Assembly (NCBI GenBank): GCA_002928495.1
Contig: PERF01000005.1
Span: 1-45,622 of the forward strand
Reading direction: 5' to 3'
DNA length: 45,622 bases
Source of the DNA: Methylobacter sp.
GTDB taxonomy: Bacteria; Pseudomonadota; Gammaproteobacteria; Methylococcales; Methylomonadaceae
The position numbers and the translations under genes were made by a program. Shown here one piece after another: positions 19,076 through 28,490 of the stretch (position 1 is the stretch's first letter; each line of letters starts with the position of its first letter). The notes beneath the pieces are model-generated. The model searched no databases and was not told where the DNA came from. It worked only from the letters and a program-made list of their open reading frames with translations.

Positions 19076-19831
19076 TTAGAGGGAAATGTGCATCGGTTTA
19101 ATCAATTTGGGCGATAATTCCGGTAAGCCGGCAAAAGCCTCGCGTAATTTATTTTCCCAACTTCGGCGCATTTGAAGCAGATAGTCATCATCCGCTTCAA
19201 AACAATAATATTCGTCAAACTTAAAGCTATTCGTGCGGTAAAATAATAGCTCTACAGGCGGTCCGACACTGGCATTACTGCGTATAGTCGAGTCCATTGA
19301 AACCAAGCAGCAACGGGCGGCTTCATCTATGGATGTTTCCAACTTTAAAAACCGGTCGAGTACCGGCTTGCCGTATTTGTTCTCGCCTATTTGTAAAAAC
19401 GGTGTGCTAGCCGAAGTGGTTATGCTGTTGCCTTCCGCATATACCATATAGGCACCGTGCGGCTCGTGTCCAATTTGTCCGGCTACGATAAAACTTGCCG
19501 AAGGATTAAAAGCAACTTGACCTTCCTGGGAAACATGTTGCTTTTGTTTCTCCAAGCTGACTTGCCCCAAGTAAGTTGCCGCTTCCGATAAGCATTCAAC
19601 GGTATTTAAATTAACCTGGACATTTTTAACTTTATCGCGGTGCAACTGCTCCAGTACTGCTTGTGAAGTTGCTAAATTGCCGGCTGAAAGCAAAACAATT
19701 TTGCGGTCACTTGCTGTATCAAACGCATGCATTTTGCTATAGGTACTGACATTGTCAATACCGGCATTAGTTCTGGAATCGGATACCAGAATCAGACCTT
19801 CATTTATGGACGCGGCTATACAATAAGTCAT
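19076..19831 (-). CDS. Anbu: proteasome-type Ntn-hydrolase
   Basis: Bacterial homologue of the proteasome beta subunit (Anbu), 251 residues, the usual length. It starts MTYCIAASINEGLILVSDSRTNAG, so Thr2 becomes the N-terminal nucleophile after Met removal without a propeptide. D18 (SDSRTNAG) and the Lys of TYSKMHAF fill the Asp/Lys positions of the Ntn active site, and LLSAGNLATSQAV is a family signature. In other genomes Anbu is encoded with transglutaminase, ATP-grasp and alpha-E genes, exactly as here. It is the last gene of the operon, 116 bp after the preceding transglutaminase. Substrate and physiological role of the family are unsettled. Confidence 0.92.
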   Translation of the reverse strand: MTYCIAASINEGLILVSDSRTNAGIDNVSTYSKMHAFDTASDRKIVLLSAGNLATSQAVLEQLHRDKVKNVQVNLNTVECLSEAATYLGQVSLEKQKQHVSQEGQVAFNPSASFIVAGQIGHEPHGAYMVYAEGNSITTSASTPFLQIGENKYGKPVLDRFLKLETSIDEAARCCLVSMDSTIRSNASVGPPVELLFYRTNSFKFDEYYCFEADDDYLLQMRRSWENKLREAFAGLPELSPKLIKPMHISL

Positions 19832-19947
19832 GACAAAGCGGTAAATTGAAGCAGAATGAAAACCATTTTAGCTTAGCTATCCTTTCTTAGCTAGAAATCA
19901 ACCGGAAATTAAGCAATTCATTTTCCTGACAATCTCTTTGCAACCCC

Positions 19948-20754
19948 TCACAGTAGCGAATACACATAACTATCCAAGCATTCTACTTTAACATCCATAT
20001 CATTAAGCTGACAGCCGATACCGAATTGATGAAACACCGGCACATCCGCAGCATCCCGGCCAAAAGCCACCACTACCCGGCCGCCTTTTAAACTTGGCTG
20101 GCTGGGATCAAATGCGTACCAATTTCCGCCGACATAAGCTTCAAACCAGGCATGCATATCCATGGGCTCTAAGCCATATAAATAGCCTGTAACAATACGT
20201 GCCGGAATACTGATGCTGCGGCACATGGCAATGCCCAGATGGGCTAAGTCACGGCAAACACCGTAATTCTGATCTTTTATTTCCATTGCCGACAATGGAA
20301 CATTGCTGGAACCCGGCAGATATTGATAATGCTCGCGTATCCAATCGACTATTTTACAAATTTGGTCGTAACCCGGTTTGGCATCGGCTACAATTTTTAC
20401 CGCGATATCGGCTAATCGGTCCGATTCGCAATATCGGCTAGGCAATAAAAACGGCAACACGTCGCTTGGCAGATGCTGGATTTCAATAAAATCGCCGCCG
20501 GGAGCAGTTTGCATCTGTTCATCGGTTATGACTTCCGCCGAACTATGAATTAAAAAATTACCTTGTGGCGCAATCAAGCGCTGACACGAATTTCCAAAGC
20601 TATCCGTGCTTTCTAAAACAGGCACACTGGGCTTGATGATGTATGTCTCGCGCAATATCCACTGCTGTATCCCCCGATACGGCCGCAAAACCAGGATTAA
20701 TGCGCTACTCTCTTCCATATAAAAACGAAGATTACAACTTACCCTGAGTTTCAT
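19948..20754 (-). CDS. Transglutaminase-like protein (third of the operon)
   Basis: A 268-residue papain-fold transglutaminase-like protein without signal peptide, so cytoplasmic. The triad is complete: C167 in NYGVCRDLAHL, H201 in DMHAWFEAYV and D216 in FDPSQP. The N-terminal 100 residues form the beta-rich domain found in this subfamily. Members hydrolyse or transfer amide bonds; in ATP-grasp/Anbu operons they are proposed to cut or form peptide links made by the ATP-grasp partner (inference). The ParA-type gene ends 26 bp upstream and Anbu begins 116 bp downstream. Confidence 0.9.
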   Translation of the reverse strand: MKLRVSCNLRFYMEESSALILVLRPYRGIQQWILRETYIIKPSVPVLESTDSFGNSCQRLIAPQGNFLIHSSAEVITDEQMQTAPGGDFIEIQHLPSDVLPFLLPSRYCESDRLADIAVKIVADAKPGYDQICKIVDWIREHYQYLPGSSNVPLSAMEIKDQNYGVCRDLAHLGIAMCRSISIPARIVTGYLYGLEPMDMHAWFEAYVGGNWYAFDPSQPSLKGGRVVVAFGRDAADVPVFHQFGIGCQLNDMDVKVECLDSYVYSLL

Positions 20755-20780
20755 GGCATAACCTGGCTACCGGTTTAATG

Positions 20781-21476
20781 TTAAGGTTGTATAGTTGACA
20801 ACTCGTCATAGGCTTGCCTTAGCCACACTTTAACCCGTTGCCGTTCTAACATGCCAAGATTGCCAGGGCCTTCGGCGGGTTTGTTTTTAGCTGCCCAAAA
20901 GCTTAGGTTATGCATATCTATCTTGCTCATCACCGGTGCGTGCAATCGCTTGAGAACCATGACCTTGGCATTGAGATCCAAGGCTCTTTCCTTGAGGCCG
21001 GAAAACTCAAACGCATTAAAATCACTGTCGCGTAGTTGATTCATTACCAGCACATAATTAAGCCGGGAACTGAATTGATCTAATAATTTGCCTAATAAAT
21101 CCACACTATCCTTGCCCGAGTCCATCACATTCCAATAGGTTACTTTCATATCCAATTCATTGACCAGATCCAGAACGCCGGAATCATCAATCCAACGTGA
21201 CAGCGGGAAATGGGTTTGTGCCGCTAAATCAACCACAACCCGCCTGTCGGGATCGGCTAAAGCGGCTTCAAAAATCTTATCAAGGCTTTGATAATCATCG
21301 ATTATCGCGGGCGATGCATAATCTTTATAAAATCTAAGAAAAGAGGCATGCGAACGGTCCGTATCAAAACCTATGAACGGGATTCCGTTATCAATCATGA
21401 ATTGCGCAAGCAACCTGGCCATCACGGATTTACCAACTCCGCCTTTTTCCCCACCAATTAAATGTATAGCAGCCAT
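20781..21476 (-). CDS. ParA/MinD-type P-loop ATPase inside the Anbu operon
   Basis: A 231-residue SIMIBI-class ATPase. The start at 21474-21476 is chosen because it has GGGGA at the right distance and gives the normal family start MAAIHLIGGEKGGVGKS, with the deviant Walker A KGGVGKS at 11-17; a 14-codon upstream extension is unsupported. A switch-like DTDRS follows near residue 40 and VVVDLAAQTH near 80 resembles the Walker B region. These ATPases usually position plasmids, divisomes or cargo, or load other proteins. There is no ParB or parS-like repeat nearby, so partition is unlikely. It sits between two transglutaminase genes on the same strand, suggesting a role in the same pathway; no specific function can be given. 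Confidence 0.85.
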   Translation of the reverse strand: MAAIHLIGGEKGGVGKSVMARLLAQFMIDNGIPFIGFDTDRSHASFLRFYKDYASPAIIDDYQSLDKIFEAALADPDRRVVVDLAAQTHFPLSRWIDDSGVLDLVNELDMKVTYWNVMDSGKDSVDLLGKLLDQFSSRLNYVLVMNQLRDSDFNAFEFSGLKERALDLNAKVMVLKRLHAPVMSKIDMHNLSFWAAKNKPAEGPGNLGMLERQRVKVWLRQAYDELSTIQP

Positions 21477-21530
21477 CACTTTCCCCAATAGAGTTGTCAA
21501 AAAAACTGTGTAGGCCACTAAGCCGGAATT

Positions 21531-22433
21531 TTATTCTAAACGCAAAACATCTACCGAAACCGATAACGTATGCTGACCGCCGCCAAAAGCTATGCCTTTC
21601 AGCGGGGTTACATCGCTGTAATCGCGACCCCAGGCAACAGTGATATGTTGATCATAGGGTAAGCTGTTATTGGTTGGATCAAAATCCAACCACCCGGCAT
21701 CGGGCAGATAAACCGCAAACCAGGCATGTGACGCATCCGCCCCTACCAGCCTGGGGACACCCGGTTCAGGCGTGGTTTCTATGTAGCCGCTAATATACCG
21801 CGCAGGAATACCATAGGCCCGAAGACAGCCAATTGCCAGGTGCGCAAAATCCTGGCAAACGCCGCGCCGGTGAGCCAACACCTCGGACAAAGGCGTTGCA
21901 ACCGTAGTAAACGCTGGATCGTAGGTAAAATCGTGGTGAATACGCTGCATTAAATCAGTCACTACCTCTTTAAGCGGTCTTCGCGGGCTAAACGATAGGC
22001 TTGCATAATCAGCCAATTGTGCAGAAACCGCTATCATTGGCGAATCGATCATAAATTGCTTGGCCTCCAGCAAGTCATAGTAACCATTGCCGGTTGATGA
22101 ACTTAAATTAGCGCCAGTCAGTATATTTTGCACCTGCTCCCAGCTTACTTTGCTGCCCACATTTTGCTGATCAGCCGCGGGTAATACCAGAACCTCATTG
22201 ACAGCGCTAACGACGAGACGGGTATGGGCTTGTTGTACTGCAAAATAGGCCACCCGATTACCGAAATAATCCAAGCGTTCCTGATAATCCATTGCATTCG
22301 GGGTAATATTTAGCTGGCTGCTCAGGCAGCGTTGCCGCCAAAAGTCACGTGGGCTTAGCTTGGCTTCATTCTGGCAAAGCCCTACCGGTTGGCTGTAGTC
22401 GTAAACCGTATTGTGGGTGATGCGGTATTTCAA
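21531..22433 (-). CDS. Transglutaminase-like protein with N-terminal beta domain
   Basis: A 300-residue cytoplasmic transglutaminase-like protein of the subfamily that accompanies circularly permuted ATP-grasp proteins. The N-terminal domain starts MKYRITHNTVYDYSQPV; the catalytic domain has C193 (RRGVCQDFAHL), H236 (ASHAWFAVYL) and D252 (DFDPTNN). The start codon is TTG at 22431-22433, overlapping the stop of the ATP-grasp gene as TTGA, with GAGG 7 nt upstream. This implies translational coupling to the ATP-grasp gene. The transglutaminase pairs physically and probably functionally with the ATP-grasp protein. Confidence 0.94.
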   Translation of the reverse strand: MKYRITHNTVYDYSQPVGLCQNEAKLSPRDFWRQRCLSSQLNITPNAMDYQERLDYFGNRVAYFAVQQAHTRLVVSAVNEVLVLPAADQQNVGSKVSWEQVQNILTGANLSSSTGNGYYDLLEAKQFMIDSPMIAVSAQLADYASLSFSPRRPLKEVVTDLMQRIHHDFTYDPAFTTVATPLSEVLAHRRGVCQDFAHLAIGCLRAYGIPARYISGYIETTPEPGVPRLVGADASHAWFAVYLPDAGWLDFDPTNNSLPYDQHITVAWGRDYSDVTPLKGIAFGGGQHTLSVSVDVLRLE

Positions 22434-25042
22434 TACTCATCCTCAACAGCAGTATCTTTAATTAATTGCGGTACTAAAGAATGGCTGAAGTAAGCCCTGG
22501 CAATCACTTCGGAAATTTGTTTTAAGGAACTGTCTATATTGACTAATAATTGATCTAATTCAAACGGCAAACCGCTTTTGCCATATTCCACCCATTGCTC
22601 GACAACCAATAATTTTGCTTCAGTGTGTATTTTTAAAATTAGCCGTTCTTCCATGCTTAGTTGTGTGCCTATGCGGTCACGCGGCAAAGCGGCAATGTGT
22701 TCGGACAATTGCTGTAATTGGTAAACCAGCGATCTGGGATGGCTGGGGTCTTGTAAAAGTAATTCCAGCACCCGCGGCAACTGAATCATCGAGCGGTAAC
22801 GCCGTTGATAAATTCCCAAACTATCAGTACACACCAGCAACGCTTCTAATATTTGATGGTGCAGAATATCACTCAAATCCGGTTTTAGTAATGCTCTTAG
22901 CAAGGCAATTAACGATAACGAGCGTTCCAATCGACGTCCGCTGTCCAGCATCAGCCAGCCTGATTCATGGCGCATACTTTCCGTTGTCAAACCGGTAAAG
23001 GCGACAATATTCGTCATTAACTCTTCAATATGTTTAGGTAATTGATTGATTGTTACCTCGCCATTGACTACTTTCAAAAACCAACGGCGGTGGATATTAT
23101 CGATATAACGCCAAATTTCCAACGACCACAGGTCCCTTATACTGAAGGCCGCCTGGTAAAACGATCTTATATTCGAGGGTAAAGTGCCCGGCTTTTGGCT
23201 ATTTTTAACCATTGACAGTAATTCAGCTTCCGGGGATTTAAACAAATCGGCACGGCCTGTGGCAAACCCTGGATAAGTACCGGTGACTTGGGTCAATGAC
23301 TGTAATAAGATGGTTAAACCGGCGGCATCGATATCGTCTTTGAATTCTTGCGTTTCATGCAACTTTGCCAAGACTGTCCGCATTAGCCTTGCCGCTAAAT
23401 CAATACGTTCAATGTTGCGCCCTAGCCAAAATAAATTATCGGCCGCCCGGCTGGTTAGCGGCTCATTAACGGCATCAACGACACCATTGCGTTCCAGTTG
23501 AGTCCACACGGTTACCGGCTTTTCCGGCTTAACGGTGAGAATCCAGGTATCTTTACTAACCCCCCCTGCTTGATTGGAGACGGTTTTTTCATCTTTAGCT
23601 TTTGCGACTCGCGTTAATCCGCCAGGCATAACGCAGTAACCCATACCGTCGGAAACGACAAAATTTCTCAGGACAGCGTTTCGCGGTTCGATATGTTGAT
23701 CAACAAATGCGGGCACCGTGGAAAAGCTGATCAGTTCTTGAGCAACATACTGATAAGGTTTTGCCTTGATTTGCGCTTTTAAAAGATCTAATTCAGTGGT
23801 GGATAAATTTGCCGCGAAAATTGCCTGTTTGTTTCGGCTATTAATGGGTTTCACCACCATCCGGCTTAGGTTACTGAGTACAAAGTCGCGCTCAATAGCT
23901 TGTCCACACCACCAGGTAGCGACAGAAGGCAAAATCAAGTCCTCATTGAGAAAATATTTTGCCAGCCTAGGCAAAAAAGCCAATAAACCGGGATTTTCCA
24001 ATATGCTGCTGCCTAGAGGATTGGCTACAGCTACATTATTTCGCCTAACCGCCTCTAACAATCCTGCCACTCCCAGCCGGGAATAAATTAATAATTCCAA
24101 AGGATCGCAAAACGAATCATCAACCCGGCGAAGAATCACATCAACCGGTTGTAAACCATCCAAAGACTTGAGCCAAACCTTGCCGTCGCGTACTGTTAAA
24201 TCATCGCCTTGCACCAAGGTATAGCCGAAATGCGATGACAAATAAGCATGTTCAAAATAGGTTTCGTTTAAGGGGCCCGGTGTGAGAATCACCACGCGGG
24301 GATTGTCTTTGTTGTTGGGTGCAAGATGGTTTAACGCTTGCCTGAATGCTTTGAAAAAACCGGATAGGCGCCGGACTTGCGTCTCCCGGAAAATATCCGG
24401 CATGGCTCTGGTCATTACCGTCCGATTCTCCAGCACATACCCGAATCCCGAAGGTGCTTGAGCAAGGTCATCAACCACCCACATGCGGCCATTGGGTCCG
24501 CGTGCCAAGTTGGCGGAATAAACCGTTAGTTGTCGGTGCTTACATGAAGATAAACTGGGAATTGTGCCTACACAGGGCAATAAAAAACCTTGGTGACCAA
24601 AAATCAAGTCTACCGGCAACAAACCTTTTTTTAGTAAATGCTGCTCGCCATATAAATCTTGCAGGATCAGATCGAGTAAAATTGCGCGCTGTTGTAAACC
24701 TGATTCTATTAACGGCCATTCCTCATGACTGATTAACAGCGGAATCGGATCCAACCGCCAAGCCCTGGCTTGCGATTGTTCATTGCCATAAACATTATAG
24801 GTTACGCCATTTTCTCTTAATAAACGCTGGATCTCGTGCCGCCTGCGTTCAAGTTCCTCAACCCCCAGGCGTTCGATAGAAGAAAAAAAATCCGCCCAGT
24901 AAGGACGGGTTTTTTCCTCGTCGGCATACATTTCATCGTAACTACCTAACTGGGTTGCGTAGTATTGTTTGCCGAAATCTTTGTCCGGGCCACTAAAGCT
25001 GTCGGATGAATTACCAACCGCTTGTTCAACATTGGAACCCAC
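22430..25042 (-). CDS. Circularly permuted ATP-grasp fused to alpha-E domain
   Basis: An 870-residue fusion. Residues about 20-500 are the circularly permuted type 2 ATP-grasp (DUF404/DUF407), recognisable from DEMYADEEKTRPYW, RRHEIQRLLRENGVTYNVY and the metal/nucleotide stretches LTPGPLNETYFEHAYLS and GDDLTVRDGKVWLK. From about 535 the all-helical alpha-E domain (DUF403) begins with LTSRAADNLFWLGRNIERID. In many genomes the two are separate adjacent genes; here they are one chain. ATP-grasp enzymes ligate a carboxylate to an amine, so an amidoligase making a peptide or peptide-like tag is the accepted prediction; no substrate is known. Start lies 6 bp after the upstream transglutaminase/DUF2126 gene. 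Confidence 0.94.
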   Translation of the reverse strand: MGSNVEQAVGNSSDSFSGPDKDFGKQYYATQLGSYDEMYADEEKTRPYWADFFSSIERLGVEELERRRHEIQRLLRENGVTYNVYGNEQSQARAWRLDPIPLLISHEEWPLIESGLQQRAILLDLILQDLYGEQHLLKKGLLPVDLIFGHQGFLLPCVGTIPSLSSCKHRQLTVYSANLARGPNGRMWVVDDLAQAPSGFGYVLENRTVMTRAMPDIFRETQVRRLSGFFKAFRQALNHLAPNNKDNPRVVILTPGPLNETYFEHAYLSSHFGYTLVQGDDLTVRDGKVWLKSLDGLQPVDVILRRVDDSFCDPLELLIYSRLGVAGLLEAVRRNNVAVANPLGSSILENPGLLAFLPRLAKYFLNEDLILPSVATWWCGQAIERDFVLSNLSRMVVKPINSRNKQAIFAANLSTTELDLLKAQIKAKPYQYVAQELISFSTVPAFVDQHIEPRNAVLRNFVVSDGMGYCVMPGGLTRVAKAKDEKTVSNQAGGVSKDTWILTVKPEKPVTVWTQLERNGVVDAVNEPLTSRAADNLFWLGRNIERIDLAARLMRTVLAKLHETQEFKDDIDAAGLTILLQSLTQVTGTYPGFATGRADLFKSPEAELLSMVKNSQKPGTLPSNIRSFYQAAFSIRDLWSLEIWRYIDNIHRRWFLKVVNGEVTINQLPKHIEELMTNIVAFTGLTTESMRHESGWLMLDSGRRLERSLSLIALLRALLKPDLSDILHHQILEALLVCTDSLGIYQRRYRSMIQLPRVLELLLQDPSHPRSLVYQLQQLSEHIAALPRDRIGTQLSMEERLILKIHTEAKLLVVEQWVEYGKSGLPFELDQLLVNIDSSLKQISEVIARAYFSHSLVPQLIKDTAVEDEY

Positions 25043-25048
25043 TATACT

Positions 25049-28000
25049 CTAGCCTAAGATTTTGTTTTTGTGCCGTAAATCCAAGGTATACGGGAACTCA
25101 CCGGTTAATTCCTCTACCGGCGGCTGCATTGGCCTTGGGGCATAATCATGCGGATTAAAACCAAAACCACCCGGTTGTGGCGTAAATGTGAAAGAACGGT
25201 AAGGTAAAATCGGCGCTTGGAACAGAGCACCCGGGGTATGTCCAAAATCCCAAAACCGGCTGATACGCCTGGATTCAGCTTCGTATGCGTTGACCGGAAA
25301 CGTTTCATAGCTGCGCCCGCCCGGATGCGAAACAAAATAAGTACATCCTCCGACCGCATGGCCATTCCAGGTATCAATCACATCAAATATCAGGGGCACA
25401 TGCGGGCTTATTGTTGGATGCAAAGCCGACGGCGGTTGCCAGGCACGGTAACGCAGACCACCGACGTACTCGTCTTTTTGTCCGGTATTGCGCAAAGGCA
25501 CCCGTCGGCCATTGCAAGTAATCACATACCGGCCAGGGATAAAACCGTTCAATTTTATCTGCATGCGTTCCACTGACGAATCAACATAGCGCGCTGTACC
25601 CTGACTATTGACCTCCTCGCCCAAGACATGCCAAGGTTCAATGGCGAATCTCAGTTCCAAGTCCATGCCGTCAACCATGGTATTGCCGTAACGCGGGAAT
25701 CGGAACTCAAAAAACGGTTCCAGCCAATCCATGCTAAAACCATAGCCGGCCCGCTGTAAATCCGCCACGACGTGCTTCATATCCTGATAAACATAGTGCG
25801 GCAACATGAATTTGTCATGCAATTCAGTACCCCAGCGAACCAGATCTTGCTCGTACGGCTGACGCCAAAACCAAGCTATCAATGACCGCAGTAATAACGT
25901 TTGTACTAATGACATTTGTGGATGCGGCGGCATTTCGAAAGCACGCAGCTCTAAAATCCCTAAACGACCGCTACTGCTATCCGGTGAATAGAGTTTATCG
26001 ATGCAAAATTCGGAGCGGTGCGTATTACCGGTGATATCGGTCAACAAATGCCGAAGCAAGCGGTCAACCAGCCAAGGCGGTGGCGTTGCGCCTTGCGGTA
26101 TTTGCTGGAAGGCAATTTCCAGTTCGTAAAGCCTTTCGTCACGACCTTCATCAACCCGCGGCGCCTGGCTGGTCGGGCCGATAAACATGCCGGAGAACAA
26201 ATAGGACAAACCCGGATGATTTTGCCAATAAGTGATCAGGCTTCTGAGCAAATCCGGACGTCTTAGCAGCGGGCTGTCAAATGGGGCTTCCGCACCAACA
26301 GTGATGTGATTTCCACCGCCGGTTCCGGTATGTCGGCCGTCCAACATAAATTTTTCAGTGCCCAAACGAACCAGCCTGGCTTGTTCATAAATCAAATTGG
26401 TCTTAGTGACCAATTCTTCCCAGCTTTTTGAGGGGTGGATATTGACTTCAATAACACCGGGATCCGGAGTTACCATCAAGCGTTCGATACGATAATCCCG
26501 CGGCGGTTCGTAACCTTCTAACACCACCGGCATCGACAATTGCTCGGCAGTCGCCTCTACCGCCGCAATCAAATCCAAATAATGTTCCAACAGCCCCAAT
26601 GGGGGTAAGAAGATATGCAGACGGCCGAATCGCACTTCCACGCTAATAGCCGTATGCGGCACATCCACCATAATGGTTTCAGCATCGCCAAGCGCTTGTT
26701 CGGTCACTTCCGGATGCTCCGGCAAAGCTTCATCCAAGTGGCTGTAACGGCGGGTAACCTCACCGTAAAAATCACCTAATTCGGGTAATTCTTCAAATAA
26801 ACTTTGCTGCTCTTGCGGATCGCGTTTGTCAGGCGCTAGCCACGGTAAGCTGTTGAGCGGTAAGCGCAAGCCTATCGGTGAATTGCCCGGAATTAAAAAC
26901 AAATGGCCTCTGCGAAATTGCCAGGGACCGCTACGCCAGCTTTGGCTATACCAGTTCCATTGCAACGGTAAAATATAACCACCGGGTTTTCCCAAATCGT
27001 TATTCAGTAATTGCGCCAGAGTTTGCCTTTCCAGAGGATCTTTCAAATTATGCTGGGCAGGGTCTAAATTGGTCGGTACAGAGCCTTCTTCCCAAAGATA
27101 ATAGAATGTATCTTCATAAGCCGGACACACGTAACGTGAAGAAATATTCAGCCTGCGAGCTAAATACTCGGTGAACTGGCGGGCATGTAAATGATTAAAA
27201 CCGTAATCCTTGGTAATATCGGCCATTAATTCCGGTTTGCGCCAAATGGGTTGACCGTCTTTTCGCCAAAATATGCCGTATTGCCAACGCGGTATGGGCT
27301 CGCCAGGATACCATTTACCTTGCCCGAAATGATACATGGGGCCTTTGGCAAACACTTCGCCCAGACCTTTAGTTAATAAATAAGCCCGTTCCCGTTTGTG
27401 CGCACCATCCGCTTGCGTATTCCATTGCGGACTTTCCATGTCGTCAACCGAAACGAAAGTAGGCTCGCCGCCCATGGTCAACCGCACATCATCATCCAAT
27501 AATTGCCGGTCTACTTGTTTGCCCAATGCATCGATGTAATACCATTGCTCATCAGAATAAGGCTTGGTCACACGCGGATCTTCATGCAAACGCTCAACTA
27601 CGTTGCTGTATTCAAAATCCACTTCGCATTCATCGATTGCGCCGGTTATCGGGGCCGCACTTCCGGGGCTGGGTGTGCAGGCCAGCGGAATATGACCTTC
27701 ACCAGCCAATAAACCGGATGTTGGATCCAAGCCTATCCAACCTGCGCCGGGCACATACACTTCCGCCCAGGCATGCAAATCGGTAAAATCCACTTCAGTT
27801 CCGGATGGGCCATCCAAGGATTTAACATCCGCTTTCAACTGAACCAAATAACCGGAGACAAAACGCGCCGCCAAACCAAAGTGCCGGAATATTTGTACCA
27901 GCAGCCAAGCTGAATCACGGCAAGAGCCGCTAAGTTTGGTTAAAGTATCCTCGCAGCTTTGAATACCGGGCTCCATTCTGATGTTGTAACCTATGTCGTC

Positions 28001-28459
28001 ACAAACCTTGCGGTTTACGTCCACCAGAAAATCATTCATGTTGCGAGAGGTTTTATCAAAACCATTTACCCACGCCATCAACAAAGGCCCGGCTTCGGTT
28101 ATTTCCAGATTCGCCTCCAGCTCCTTTTTTAACTCCGGCTCATAAATAAAAGGAAATTTTTCCGCATATTCCTCAACAAAAAAATCAAACGGATTGATTA
28201 CCGACATATCGGCAATCACTTCCACTTCTACGCTAAGCATGCGGCATTTCTCAGGAAAAACCAGACGCGCCAAATAATTGCCAAACGGATCTTGCTGCCA
28301 ATTTAGGAAATGATTTTTAGGTTCAATCCTCAAACTGTAACCTTTAATTGGGGTTCTACTATGCACTGCCGGACGCAGTCTTAACACATGGGGTGATAAA
28401 GAAACGGCCCTATCAAAGCGATAAATAGTTTTATGATGGATGGCTACTCGTATAGTCAT
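25049..28459 (-). CDS. Large transglutaminase-like protein with C-terminal DUF2126
   Basis: 1136 residues. The N-terminal third is a beta domain plus transglutaminase-like catalytic domain with C180 (SGSCRDSAWLL), H229 (DLHAWAEVYV) and D245 (LDPTSG). The remaining 800 residues are the DUF2126 module, with the conserved RLTMGGEPTFVS near 330, YFLARR-like helices, HTGTGGGNHITVGAE near 720 and LELRAFEMPPHPQMS near 850. The HTGTGG/GNH segment resembles the active region of glutamate-cysteine-ligase/glutamine-synthetase-like folds, which would make this another amidoligase fused to a protease-like domain (inference). It follows the VOC gene by 31 bp and precedes the ATP-grasp gene by 6 bp. Confidence 0.93.
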   Translation of the reverse strand: MTIRVAIHHKTIYRFDRAVSLSPHVLRLRPAVHSRTPIKGYSLRIEPKNHFLNWQQDPFGNYLARLVFPEKCRMLSVEVEVIADMSVINPFDFFVEEYAEKFPFIYEPELKKELEANLEITEAGPLLMAWVNGFDKTSRNMNDFLVDVNRKVCDDIGYNIRMEPGIQSCEDTLTKLSGSCRDSAWLLVQIFRHFGLAARFVSGYLVQLKADVKSLDGPSGTEVDFTDLHAWAEVYVPGAGWIGLDPTSGLLAGEGHIPLACTPSPGSAAPITGAIDECEVDFEYSNVVERLHEDPRVTKPYSDEQWYYIDALGKQVDRQLLDDDVRLTMGGEPTFVSVDDMESPQWNTQADGAHKRERAYLLTKGLGEVFAKGPMYHFGQGKWYPGEPIPRWQYGIFWRKDGQPIWRKPELMADITKDYGFNHLHARQFTEYLARRLNISSRYVCPAYEDTFYYLWEEGSVPTNLDPAQHNLKDPLERQTLAQLLNNDLGKPGGYILPLQWNWYSQSWRSGPWQFRRGHLFLIPGNSPIGLRLPLNSLPWLAPDKRDPQEQQSLFEELPELGDFYGEVTRRYSHLDEALPEHPEVTEQALGDAETIMVDVPHTAISVEVRFGRLHIFLPPLGLLEHYLDLIAAVEATAEQLSMPVVLEGYEPPRDYRIERLMVTPDPGVIEVNIHPSKSWEELVTKTNLIYEQARLVRLGTEKFMLDGRHTGTGGGNHITVGAEAPFDSPLLRRPDLLRSLITYWQNHPGLSYLFSGMFIGPTSQAPRVDEGRDERLYELEIAFQQIPQGATPPPWLVDRLLRHLLTDITGNTHRSEFCIDKLYSPDSSSGRLGILELRAFEMPPHPQMSLVQTLLLRSLIAWFWRQPYEQDLVRWGTELHDKFMLPHYVYQDMKHVVADLQRAGYGFSMDWLEPFFEFRFPRYGNTMVDGMDLELRFAIEPWHVLGEEVNSQGTARYVDSSVERMQIKLNGFIPGRYVITCNGRRVPLRNTGQKDEYVGGLRYRAWQPPSALHPTISPHVPLIFDVIDTWNGHAVGGCTYFVSHPGGRSYETFPVNAYEAESRRISRFWDFGHTPGALFQAPILPYRSFTFTPQPGGFGFNPHDYAPRPMQPPVEELTGEFPYTLDLRHKNKILG

Positions 28460-28490
28460 GCTTTATTCCTTTGATTTGACCTAAAATTCA

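Noticed and set aside
20781-21476. Plasmid or integrative-element partition locus
   Set aside because: No ParB gene, no parS-like repeats, no integrase or replication gene in the window; the ATPase is embedded in a metabolic-type operon.
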